From: Sanguinoderma infundibulare
Taxonomy: Eukaryota; Basidiomycota; Agaricomycetes; Polyporales; Polyporaceae
Length of the DNA: 64,000 nt
Assembly (NCBI GenBank): GCA_032821775.1
Contig: JAVLRN010000010.1
Location: forward strand, 1,550,001-1,614,000
Reading direction: 5' to 3'
Each line of letters starts with the position of its first letter. The first letter of the stretch is position 1. Position numbers and translations under genes: made by a program. The notes below the pieces were generated by a model. It did no database searches, was not told the origin of the DNA, and saw only the letters and a program-made list of their open reading frames with translations. Below are positions 42,047 through 54,242 of this stretch, piece by piece.

Positions 42047-45000
42047 CTAGGAGGACGAGCGGCCCACGGTAGCAGCAGCAGCCATGGCGTATAACTTGTC
42101 CTTATCGCCACTCTCATCTACGAGAGCACGGAGGAAGCCCTTCTCGTTCTTGAGCAGCTCGCTGGGACTACCGAACTCGACCTACGAGCGATGTCAGCAA
42201 GGGAACCAACCAGACAGACATCTTCCACTCCACTCACAATGTGCCCAGCATCGAGCACCATCTACATAGAACTGCATCAGCGCTCCTGACCGCTTCGAAA
42301 CAACCGCAACTTACGATCTTGTCGGAGTCCATGACAGTCCGCAGACGGTGGGCGACCGTCAAAAGCGTGACATCCTTGCCAAGCGCAGTACGGAGCGACT
42401 TTTGGATAATCGAGTCCGTCTCATAGTCTGGCCTCGCCTAATCAATGACCGCGTCTAGATACACGGGCGCGATGATACTCACCGATGGCAGACGTGGCCT
42501 CATCGAGGATGAGAAGCTTGCTCTGACGCACGATAGCCCGCGCGAGAGCGAGGACTTGGCGCTGACCGACCGACAGATTCGCGCCGCCACCTGCGATCTC
42601 GCTGTCGAGCGTGATGCGGGACTCGTCGTTTTCGTCCTGGAGGTTGAAAAGACCCGCGGAACGGAGCGCGTCCTTTAAGACGGCATCATCATGCTCGGAG
42701 AACGGGTCGAGGTTCTGGCGCAGCGTTCCGCTCAACAGTTCGGGCTAGTAACAAGATGTCAGTGATCGTCGATGACAAGGAAAACCGGCGACTAACCACT
42801 TGAGGAATGATGGTGATGTTAGAGCGGAGAGCGTCGAGATTGATCTTGTCCGTTGGCAGCCCGTCGTAATGGACATTGCCCTCGGTCAGGATGCAACGGA
42901 GAAGAGCCAGAGTGAGAGAACTCTTTCCACTGCCCGTGCGGCCAACTGTGCGGTCGCGATAAGCATCTCCTCAATGAAGTGGGAGTGAAGGGCTCCTTAC
43001 CGATACCGACCCGCTCTCCGGCGGTGACATTGAAGGAAATCTCGTGCAACACTCTGGGACCGTCCTGGATCATAGGATGTGAGTCCATACAACTCGTAGC
43101 GCGATCAGGCAACTACTCACCGAGGAGTAACGTGCAGAGAGGTTCTTGACCTCAAGGCTACCACTTGCAGGCCAATAGGCCGGAGGCACGCCATCCGGAG
43201 TAGGCTTTGGCTCATGCTCAATAAGAAGGTACTGCTGGATACGCTCCAAGCTATTGCCTGAAGGACATTGTCAGACCGAAAGCAGGTGGATATGCACATT
43301 CTCGGACATACTCGAGGTCTCAAAATCGTTGAAAACGCGGACCCACTCAAAGATGACGCTGCTGAATGCGGCTGCACGACGAAAAGTCAACATCCAAGAC
43401 CACTATAAGGAATGTTAAGTAACGTACCGGCCATCGCCAGGGAGAAACCAGTGTTGTAGGCGCTCAGCGGATCAAAGTACACCAGCCAGATCGCAAGAGC
43501 GGTCATGAACACAGTGCCCACAAGATCGACGCGAATGGCCACCCAGCTGTCAAATCCCTGATGTTACTCGGCTGCTTGGTTTTCTTTGGAATAGGACATA
43601 CCGGTTAAGATTCACGTTGGTGATCGCAACACGACTGTACTTGTCAATACGCGTGTATGCTTCCCGCTTGAATGCTTCCTGGACGCCGTAAGCACGGATG
43701 GAAGCTACACAAAGGCAGTCAATACAGTAGTCGGTATGTTATAATCGTCGTCACGTACTGATTCCACTAACCGCAGCACCGAAGTGGCCGAGTACGGGTG
43801 CCTTCGCGATACTCATCTCACGCTTCACAGACAACTGAGCCTTCATGTAGACGTTCCCCGTGATTCCGCCTACGAGAGCGACCAGGATGGAAGGGATGAT
43901 GAATATGGGAGAAAATGTGACGATGGCGAGGACCTTGATCAACAGGTATGCTGTGATTTGCATCAGCATCTCCGTAGTCCTCGCAAAACGGGAATCCACT
44001 AGGATAACCAACGACAGGTGAGCAACAGACAATTCAGGTGCTCGAAAATCGCTCACTCGTCTGGATGTCCTCTGTGCATCGCGCAATTATACGTCCAGTT
44101 GGCGTCTTGTCAAGCCATCTGTGTCCGGCAAATTTGAGTATGATTCGTGTAGTTTCAAGGGATTACGCACCGCAGTGTTGTTCCTAGAATGGAAGTGACC
44201 AGTTTCTCGTGAACTATCCTAGCAGCTCTCATGCTTCCACCGATGTAGAACCAGATGCAGAATGCGGCAAAACTCATGGCGACGACGACGGTGCAACAAT
44301 ACACGGTGAGGTAGCTGAGATACAGTGGCATCCATAACGAGCACCTGCATTGAAAAGAGGTTCACTTACTATCCGACATCCACATCTTCGGGTGCCGTAG
44401 TGTCGTATTGCGCAGCCCAGAAACCGAGCCACCAAGACTGAACATACAGCGCAGCCTGTAAGTAGCCGGAACTAGCCCACCGTACTTGAAAACGCACCTG
44501 GACGTCGCCGATTATGTGTCGCAGGATATACCCGCTGGCGTAGATGAACCAAAATAGGAGAGGCCGCGTCGACATGTTGCCAATGTACAGCAACACTAGC
44601 ATGTCTGTTAGGGGGCAGTTATGAAGCAATGGCTGGATGGCTCACGAGCTTTCCAACCGACGTGGCCTAGTTCCATTTCTTCAGCCACAACGAGCTTCCC
44701 AGCCGATGACGGCGCATTGTCGTCTTCCGGCTTCTCCCCGTCTATATCTTGGTCGGCCTTTTGGAGTTCCGCAGCTTCGTGCTCCACTGCCTTCAGTAGC
44801 TTGGAGTCGTGTGCGAGCGCGCATGAGAGCGATCCTTGGCCCAGGATGCGGCCGTCGGAACCGACGTCGACCACAAAGTCTGCGATTGAGCTGACCATCG
44901 CGACATTGTGAGTCTAGCTTAACGTGTCAGAATATCATGTGCAGCACGTCCTTCCCGATCTTACCACGAGGATGACAGTGCGCCCACGCAGGAGATCGCC

Positions 45001-48000
45001 GGTGAGACAGTTGTCAACGATCCAGCGAGAAGTCTGAACGTCAAGAGCGGCGAGGATCTGGTCCTCAAGACGTCAGTAGGTGTAGCGGAAACAGCCTGTT
45101 GCGCTTACATCGTCCAGCAGTAGGATCTCCGCGCTCGAGTACACCGCACGAGCCAGTGTGATGCGAGCCTGTAAAGCATGGCAGTGAATCAGGTCGAAAG
45201 TAGCAGCAATCCAGGAGAAGAGGATTGGACCTTCTGACCGCCGCTACACATGTAGTGCCTGTTGAGTATCGACTTCGATAAGAGAACCGGTATTGGCTTA
45301 CCTAAGCGTTATACCCTTCTCCCCGACCTCGGTTTGGTCACCGGCGTCGAACAGGCTGAGGTCGCGCTCGAGAGCGCATTGCTTGAGTACTGAATAAGAC
45401 GAGTAAGCGGAAGCCCCGAGAAAAACCACAGTGTCCTCTACCTGTCTTGTACCTGATCTCGTCGAACGCCGTGCCGAAGACAATATTGTTCTAACGTGCA
45501 TAAGGCCGTCAGCAAAGCATCTCACGATACGACTGATCAAGAAGACATGCCTTGATCGTATCATTCTGAACCCAAGACTCCTGCGCAGCATATGCCACGC
45601 CGCCTTCCCTCGGAAGACTAACAAACGAGTCGGGGCCAGCAGGGATGTAGTGCATTTCCCCGAGCAACGCCATTAGCAACGACGTCTTGCCGGAACCAGT
45701 AGGACCAACGATCAGGTTGACCTTTCCGGGCTTGAAGGATACCTCGTCATCAACGCGAAGCATAAACGTCCGCCTTCGAGTGCCTCCAGGGGTAGCCGCC
45801 AGTTTGGCAGAGTCGTTCGCCCAGGTAAATGATGCATTGCGAATACCGATGGCGTCCCGGCACTGCTCGGGGACAGGAATAGAGAGCACCTCGGCCGCTT
45901 CAGACTCTGTAAACTCGTCAATGAGCTCAGTCTGCATGCGACGACATCAGTTCTAGGCCAGATCTGGACCATCGATTATCATGAAGCGCGAGAACTTACG
46001 TTGAACAAGAAGTCTTGAATACGTTCAAGAGCGACCTTGGCTGGCGACGAATTCAGAACGACATAGATTCCTGGGAAGAATGAACGAACCTTGAATGAGC
46101 GCAGGAATATTGTAAAACGTCGCGCGGATATCCGCCTGGAGCATGTTAAACACTGTAACGCGATGAGTAACCATTTCTATAAAATGGGAATGACAGCGCA
46201 CCGGCCATTGCGGAGAACATCTTCGAAGCTGCAATTGCATTAGCGAGGAAAGTGTGCATTACGGCCAAAGTCCATTACTAGTCAACGTCTCCCCCATGAT
46301 CAGGGTCTATGTGCAAGTGAAGTAAGCCTGTAGCCTCAAGTTGCCAGTGACTCTGGTCAACACTCACGTAGGTTGAGAAGGTGGTCACCATAATCAGGAC
46401 GGGGATAATGAAACTTAAGAAAGCGTCAGATGTCATCCCCAGTTACGTGATCATGTGTAATGGGCTCACTTGCAGATACTATTCCACATCCCTAGCAATC
46501 GGTTCTTGCGAAGCGAGACAAGTTCCTCATCACGTTTCTGGTTCAACTGTTTGGCAATGCGCGGCTCCCATCCGAACAATTTGATCATGCGAATGACGTT
46601 CATCACTGTAGAAGGGGATGCATGAGCTTTGGGGCGGATCATGCAAAGAAATGCTCCGCAACGTACCCTCAGTGACGGACTGGACACGAGCATCGGTCTG
46701 TTCGCATATGCTGATGAGACATTCCTTGAAGACAAGCGCAACCGATACACCTACCCGCTGCATCTTTTCACGCTGAGTTCCTTGAATGTGCTTCGTGATC
46801 CATCCAGGGACAGGAAGAGTGATCAACATGGTCGCAAGACCAACCAACGCACTATCCGGAACGATGACATATCGTCAACCCATAGCCCGTCACCATACAC
46901 TAGTCCGAATGATGTACGCACCTCCATCCGAGGAGCTGGTACAGGAAAACCATGCACAATATGATCTGGAAAGGACATTTCAACACTGCACCAACCCGTA
47001 AGTCTTCCAAAGCGAACCAGCAGACAAGAAAGATGACGAGACCCACTTGCGACGGTGAACAACATCGCGATTGGCTCCAGGCTGCTCAAGTCGCTAGAGA
47101 TCAAGTTGTTGATCCTTCCGACCAGGTTCTTCCCATTCTTCTTCTGATCCTCGGCTGGCTTCGCTGGTGCAGCCTCCTTCGGGCCATGGTCCGAAGGGGC
47201 CTCGCCGTTGCCCTTGGTCGACACAGATGTGGACGCTGGGATGACAACGGTGCTCGAGGTAGAGGCCGCCGAAAGGGCGGGGGGGCCTGCCCCAGCGTCC
47301 GAACCGCCCTCCGAACTCTCGCCTTCGCCTTCCTCCCCAGCTTGCCATGCGATATCCGGGGTCGCAACCGCGGTGTTCTCGCCGCTCTCACTTTCGTCAG
47401 TGGTATTCGAGGTTTCAGCCTTCATGCGGATCCGGAGAGCGTGCTCGAAGACAAGCTCTGTGATGATGGCTTGAATGCGCACGGAAATGCGAGTCTACCA
47501 ATGCATCAGCTCACTCATATCAGGGATAGCATCAACGCTCGGCGTGACGTACGTGTTTGAACATGAACCACTGATCAGAAATGCTCTTTGCAACACGTCC
47601 GAAAAACAGCAGTGCGATCCAAACCCAGGGCGGCACGCTATCAATCTTCCCACCAGATTCTAGGCGGCTGGGCCGGACGTGCGTATGAGTACGTCGCTTC
47701 CGCACCTCTATGACAGACGCCACAACCGACACGCACCTCAGAAGACCTTTGATGGCGACGGGCGCAGCAAAGGCAAAAACAACCTGCATCGCATGAGCCT
47801 CATTGCAAGTCGTTGACCGCGAAAGAAACTCACCGTAGTGGTGGACATCGCAGATAGGTGAAGGAACTCGACCCCTTTGCAATCACATAAATTCATGAGA
47901 GATGCGGCGATATATGCAGAGACTCACAGAAGACTCGGAGCAGCTTGAGCGCAATATGTGTACGTGATTTGTTCTGAATCGGATCAAGACGCTGGGTGCA

Positions 48001-49101
48001 CGTCAAAGCATCAGACATGTCGCATCTAGCAGTGAGATGAGACGCACTGACCGGAAAGCTGTATCCAACGAGGTTCTTCAAATGGTCGTAGTCCGCCAGG
48101 GGAGGGAGAAAGTCATATTTGAAGTGGGGTATCTTGTAAGCGGTCCACACGATGGGGGCGATGAAAGTGAACGAGACGAGCGACGCAAACGACGCAGTCT
48201 GTTCCGCGCTCGGATCGAGAATGTCCTGGAATACTTGTCATGGACATGCAATCTTATAAGAAGACGGAGACTCACTTTGGCATTCACTGGGACATACTTC
48301 CGGGGAACGAAAAGGGGGACAATGACGGCGGCGATCGTGAGTAGAGCCAGCTTTGCGTAGAGGAATGGCCCCTCGGCGATATCGACGGGCTTGAGTTCAA
48401 GCGTTGCAAGGGGGTACACATCACGATACATGTATGCGCTCCAAACGAGCACAAGAATCCAAGAGGCATGACCGTATGCACGACTGTTCACGAGATGGCT
48501 GCCGAAGAGTGCGAGTGAACCGAGGACCGTGAGATAAACCTGCAATGATTTTCAGCTTCTACGGCGCGATGTATGCAAGAATGCCTTACATAGAGTACGC
48601 ATTGGGCAGTCTGCACGAGCTTGGACGTTACCACCAGTTCGCGTGATGTTGTATTCCCGTGCGACAGGATCAGCTGGGCTAAGGAGATTCCCAACAGCCC
48701 AAGGATCGACAGTAGCTGAACGAACTTGTACGCGAAGATGGCGCGTCCCCCCAAATTGTCGAGTGTTTGCCGGCGGCGCGAGTGGTTCGATGTCTCCGAG
48801 TCTGTAGAGACGCCGATTGCGGTATCTCCAGCCTGAAGGCCACCCTTGCGGAAGACGTCGACAACGCATCGGACTAGCAGCGTCACCCCAGAAACGCCTG
48901 CTACGTAGACCGGTAGCAGTAAAGAGTCTAGCAATGGACTGGTGACATCGCGTGAGCGTACGTCGGCGCAATGACGCGTCTGACGTGATGGATGAAGCTG
49001 CAGCTACAGACGTACCTGTTCGCGACTGAAGTAATTGTCACTCCCGACGCTGTCAAAGGTACCTGAGATAGCTCTACGAGCCAAGCTATGAGATCATCCA
49101 T
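42047..49101 (-). CDS. ABCC (MRP-type) full ABC transporter
   Basis: A long, intron-dense gene (over 20 introns, mostly 50-70 nt) with start ATG 49101 and stop TAG 42047-42049. Order of parts: an N-terminal five-helix TMD0 (exons 48997-48590 and 48539-48276), a linker and TMD1 with a Ser/Glu-rich cytoplasmic insert (about 47440-47140). NBD1 follows: Walker [10 protein letters not shown] near 45690, signature SGGQ assembled across an intron near 45240, Walker B LLLDD. Then come an acidic linker, TMD2, and NBD2: Walker [10 protein letters not shown] near 42935, signature LSVGQRQ near 42560, Walker [13 protein letters not shown] across an intron near 42475. It ends in VEFGSP.ELL and a short Ala/Ser tail. 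ABCC proteins export glutathione or other conjugates and drugs across vacuolar or plasma membranes. All catalytic motifs are intact. Substrate unknown; the exact exon list is only partly resolved. Confidence 0.85.
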
Positions 49102-50746
49102 GGTTCACGAAGAGCTTGGGACGATGGTCGAGAGAAGCTTCGTAAAGGGGGGATGGAAGCTGCGGTTGAACGTTGAACGAAGGGTTTTTGTAGGCGACAG
49201 GGATGCGATTTCGACCGCACTGGGCGGTCGGTCCATTGGGGTGTTCGACTGCCAGATCGGGTTCCCGTCGAAGTTGGTGCGGCGCCCCACTGCCGGTGGG
49301 GCCAGGGCACCGGAGGAGCTCCCATCGACGTTGGCTGTCTAGCCAACCTAGACGTATTTTTTCCGAGAGAGCCTATCGATCTGAAAACAGCTGCAATTGA
49401 CGGTAGGTGGTTTTCTTCAGCATGTTTGTCGCCGTCGAGGGTCACAGTGGAACGCTGGGACTATTATATTGCCACGTGGAAAAGGCGCCTAACCATGCCC
49501 TCCGACCTCGAACCCGGGCCGTCGTCTCTTTCAACCTTGAAAGCTTCAAAGTTCAAGCGACTTCATACGCATAACAACTGTCCTACTATGCTGCGTTAGG
49601 CTTAATCTCGTGTGTACCCTTGGTTCTCAATTCCGAAAAAATCGTCTGACTCAGGCTGTAATGAAAGAGTGCTGAGCATCTGCCAGAGAATACATTGGAT
49701 TGACGGACTCGCTCGCTCCGAGTCCCCTTCCACCTTGTGGATAGAAACATATTTTAAACGGCGACGTCCATGGGCAAGTTTATACAGGTCATATATGAGC
49801 TTACCATCTAGCTGATTCTGACGCGTCACAGCGGTTGACTGTGCCAGGAACTCCAGGTCTCTCAGCCGTTCTCAAACGATAGTGATGTATTGTCCTTCGC
49901 GAGGTAATCACAGTCAATCGAATCGATTCCTCAGGCTAATGCGCTCCCTCACATGTTCGGAAATAGAATAACGAAAATCCTGGTGGTCAGTAAAGACTCC
50001 GCCCCGAGAATAGAGCCCACGAGCCCTCTCGACTTCTTCGAATGCCCGGGGCCCCATGGGAACCGCGATCAGGATAGTGTGTGCGTGCGTACGTACACGC
50101 CCCGGCCACGAAAGCATCGCGTTACTAACCAGCATGGGCTTCTCCGTGCACGACGCCCGGCACGCGCTGCGCAAGGGCTCACGGGCACGACTGTAATCTG
50201 AACCCTCTGTAAGCTGGACACGCATCGGTATTGGTATTGGAGGAGCAACTGCTCCGATCGCTGCGAATTGTCTTGGTAATGGTTCCCAATGGCGGATGTT
50301 CTGCGCAGCCTGGGATTCGCGTCGTATGTACATACATACTTAGTCCCCGCGTGCCGTACGCGGCCTGACGGCTCACTGGACAGTGTAGGGGAGTAGGAAG
50401 GAGCCTGGTGAACAGCAAGAAACTCACCGAGGTGCCATGTCTCCAACAGCGAAGAGACGACCGTGCAAAGCCCGCGAACCTGTCGGCAAGACTTGGTATT
50501 TAGTAGACCAACGGGATTGCAGTATCGTGTACAGTGGGTTACTTCCGGTAAATAATTGCGACATATAGCACTGTAGACCGCAAGGAAACAGAGACATAAA
50601 CCAACACAGCAAGCGACGGACACAGATGACAGTAGAAAACACGGCGCGCAGACACTGTATGTTCACGCACACGGCCCGGGACACGCATTTACGGATCGGT
50701 AACACCAAGAAGAACGAACCAAAAAATGGCAACTCAGTCCACAGCG
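49102..50746. other. Intergenic, 1.6 kb
   Basis: Contains the ABCC promoter and the 3' flank of the BTB gene. Several short frames (for example 49914-50333, minus strand) have no domain support. Confidence 0.5.
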
Positions 50747-53114
50747 TCAACCAAGCTCGAAGAACTGCGGCAGCTTCGCCCACAGCTCGCGCCTGAACAC
50801 CTCGATCTTCCCGACCAACGCCCGCCCGCACGCCGCGCACACCCCGTACCGCCCGGACTGCGCGCCCACGTTCGGCGCGACCGCCGACAGCTCCTCGAGC
50901 GGCTCCCGCGCGAGCGCCCGCCCACCCCGGCCCACGAGCAGCGGCCGGGTCACCACGCCCGCCCACAACTGCGCGACGCCCTCGTCGCACGACCCTCCTC
51001 CTCCCGGCCCGCCCGCGTGTTGCACCACGGGCCCCAACGCCGGGGCCCCGGCGCAGAAGGACGTGTGGTGCTCGCGCAGGCGCTCGACACCGACGACGAA
51101 GCGCTCCGCGTCCGCGACGGAGAGCGGGGCGAGGTGGTGACCGGGCGCGGGGCCGCCGAACTGCCAGGTCGTGCGGCTGAGGGCGTAGAAGAGCGGGAAG
51201 AGGAGCCCGGCGTCGGAGTAGCCGCACTCGCGCAGGAGGCCGATCACGGACGCGGGGTGCACGATGAGGTCTTCTTTGTCTGGGGTGTTTGCCGCTGGCG
51301 CTGGCGCGGGTGCGGGCGCTGCAGGCGCGGGGACTGGGGCGGGAACGGGAGCCGGCACGTTAGAGGGCCCTGCGAAAGCGTTCGGTGCTACAGCGGCACC
51401 AAGTCCAATGCGTCTATTTACGGCGCGCATAAAAGGGTTGTTCACACCAGGACCTTGGGCAGGAAAATATCCGCCACCTAGGCCCTGGTTCTGGTTCATG
51501 GCAAACCCGGGGAACACGGGATGCGGCGGGGCTGGGAACTGAAAACTAAAAGGCGGCGGGGGCGGAGCCGCGTTCAGGAGCTGCTGCTGTGGGCGGATCT
51601 GCACTTGAAACGCGCCGAACATTGGTTGTGCCTCGCGGGGCTGAAAGGCCTGCGGATTGGGGATATCAGGCTGCTGTTCCTTCACATCCTCAATAGGCTT
51701 CCCGAACAGCCTGTCGCGCTCGGCCTTGAGTCGGGCCTCCTTCGCGTCGTGCAACGTGAGGGTGGCGGGCCACTCGGCGCGGATACGCGCGATGATGTCC
51801 TGGCATGGCTTCTCGATGTGATACCGCTTCGACATACGGAGGAGGGTAGCGAGGGCGGGAAATGTCTCGACAGTCAGTTGCTGCACTTCAAATCGCCTGT
51901 GAGCGACAAAGACGGAACGCTTGTTAGCGAGCGTCCTGACGACCACCAGAAGGGACGGTCAGGATTATAGGCGTACCCCGGGCGGTACGAGCTGAAGATA
52001 GGGTAACCTGAGTTTGGTCGTAACGGCTCTAGGAAGTAAAGATGTAGTATTGCGGACCGATACACTCACGGCGTGCACATCAGGATAATCTTCTTTACAG
52101 TTCGGTCAAGATCACCGCAAAATTAGTACGAATAGCATCGCCATCACCCTCCCCGGTGATTGAAAAGCGCTTTATAACCTGCAGCTAAAAACAGCCCTCC
52201 TTGTGAAGGACCGCTTTCCGCAACAAAGAAAATTTACACCAGAGGATGGTAAGGATATTCAGATTCAGTTTACGAAACCCTTGAGAGTACTCAGGTGCGC
52301 TGATGTGCATCTCAAGACGGACAATTCACGCTGCACGGGGTTCAGATCTGCAAATTGGTAGAGAAAGATTACTGTAAACTTGGGTATGAGTGCAGCAGAG
52401 TGCGTTTACCATCATTTCCACCCGCGATACCTGCGATAAAGGGCAGCCTTTACCGCGCAGGTACTACAAGTAGCTTTACAGCCGGCGCGCGAGAGAACGA
52501 TTAGGGATATTCAAACCCATTGTACCCCATATTGTGATCCGCATGCGGTGGAGCGAGAGGACATGCTTCGCGCCGGTACCGAAACAGCTCGCAGCTCGCG
52601 TTGACGGTGCACATCGCGCGGTCACCGGAAAGCGGCCGTCGTGACCGTATGTGGTAAACGGCGTGCATGTTTGGATCCAATGGGGTGACGTCGCTCGACC
52701 TATGCCGACATGCTCCATCACAGATGTCTGACCAGTCATAGACACGGGGCAGAGACGCGGACGTTTCTCCGATGGACGGAAGAGGAAGATGACTCACAAG
52801 CCGTCGTATATGACACCGAGTAAAGCCTCCAGGTCCTCCGGGGTCTCCTCCATCGAGATCTGCATGAGGTCGCGAAAGCGGTCGTGGTCCTGTTCGAAGA
52901 GCTCGCGGAAGACGGGGGAGTGCTTGGAGAGGATGGAGCGGTGGACACAGAAAAGGGTGCGCCCGGTAGTGAGGATAACGTTCCCATCGTCGAAATAGAG
53001 CGTGGGGTGGTTCACGAACGGTTTCTCGTCCACGCCTTCAGTGTCCGAGTCGGACTCGAGTTTTGGGCGTTTCCTGGGATTGTAGTACGCCGAACTGGGA
53101 CCGGGATCTGTCAT
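50747..53114 (-). CDS. BTB/POZ domain protein with Pro/Ala-rich middle
   Basis: Exon 1 (53114-52798) and exon 2 (51896-50747) join in phase and give 488 residues. The N-terminus KRPKLESDSDTEG is a possible nuclear-type basic/acidic patch. A BTB fold follows: LYFDDGNVILTTGRTLFCVHRSILSKHS, then FRELFE and EDLEALLGVIYDG, and on to QQLTVETFPALATLLRMSKRYHIEKPC after the intron. The middle is Pro/Gln/Ala-rich with a PAPVPAP repeat. The C-terminus has a CAAC pair and FRRELWAKLP. BTB domains dimerise or bind cullin 3; many basidiomycete BTB proteins end this way, function unknown. The 901-nt intron is far longer than others here, and a missed exon cannot be excluded. The gene diverges from the glucan synthase. 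Confidence 0.75.
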
Positions 53115-54242
53115 TGCGAGACACGGGAGTAGCCCGCGGCCTGTGGCGATAGATGGAGAGGGGGAGGAGAGATGGGAGGAGGGGCGGCACGAGCGACGAA
53201 CCTTGTAGTCGGAGGAGAGTCGGAGACGAGACAGGGGGGATGAGAGATTTGGGCGGTGGCGTTTATAACAGCCACGGCAGCTGCTACTCGGCACCGAAGT
53301 CCGGACTGTGGGAGCTGTAGAGAGCACAGAGACTTGACATGGACATTGGAACACAAGCGTTTCGTATGACTCGACGGACAGGGCAAGTGAGTTGCAGGTA
53401 GTTCCATAAGTAAGTACCCTGCCTTATAAAATCACCTGCAGTGGCGGCGGGCGACGTTGGTAGGACATCAAGGTTGCATCAAGCGGCGGCGGCGTATTCG
53501 ACGATCTATAGCAAGTGGTAATAAACATTCTCTTTTGCTATCTGGCTACCTGCGCCGGCGACATGCCACTCGCATGGGACGGAGGAGAGAAATTTAAGTT
53601 GCAGGCGCGGGAGGCAAGTTGGCATGTCGTCCGACTGTTCGTTGCATGCAACGATTTGCTCCGGGGTATCACGCACATCCTGTCAGTACTCCTGGACGCA
53701 TGTGTCTCTGAGTGTTCATCATTCTATCGCTCCCCTCGTTGCTAGATGGGAGACGGAGTGTCAATTACTATGCATTTCAACGGCACATCGAGACACCAGT
53801 CTCCAGGACGGCGTGCTCCGCGAACGCCCCCAGACGGGTCTTGCTAGAAATGCAGCCGTCCAGTGTCTCGAGTGCTTGAGTGGGGCTGATGGGGACTCGG
53901 ACTCGGGTCAAGGTGCGGTTGTGTTATCGGATGACGTCGACGGTAGCATGAACGCGATCGGCCTCTCGATCGCGTTCCCAGAGCCTGCTCCGCGACGGCC
54001 AGATCGGGACATGTTGGGGGCCGGACAACGACTGGGGCAGGGCCTGGGTGACGTGAGGGGGACTGGACTGCCACTGGACACATGGACACGGACTGGGCGT
54101 TGGCTGACGGTAGGCAGCCGAGCGTGGGCACGGACACTGCGCAGAGGTGCGCGCTCGTTGTTCTTCACCTTCACCTCGCTCTCCACCGCCTCCGAGTCCA
54201 ACTTGCCCTCCTTCGTCGTTGCGTCCACGACCGGAGCCCGTC
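53115..54242. other. Divergent promoter region between BTB and glucan synthase genes
   Basis: 1.1 kb between the two start codons. Contains TATAAA in plus orientation at 53425-53430. No coding region is supported. Confidence 0.5.

Noticed and set aside
50726..51481. Plus-strand 251-codon frame over the BTB gene
   Set aside because: Antisense of the Pro/Ala-rich and C-terminal BTB coding region.
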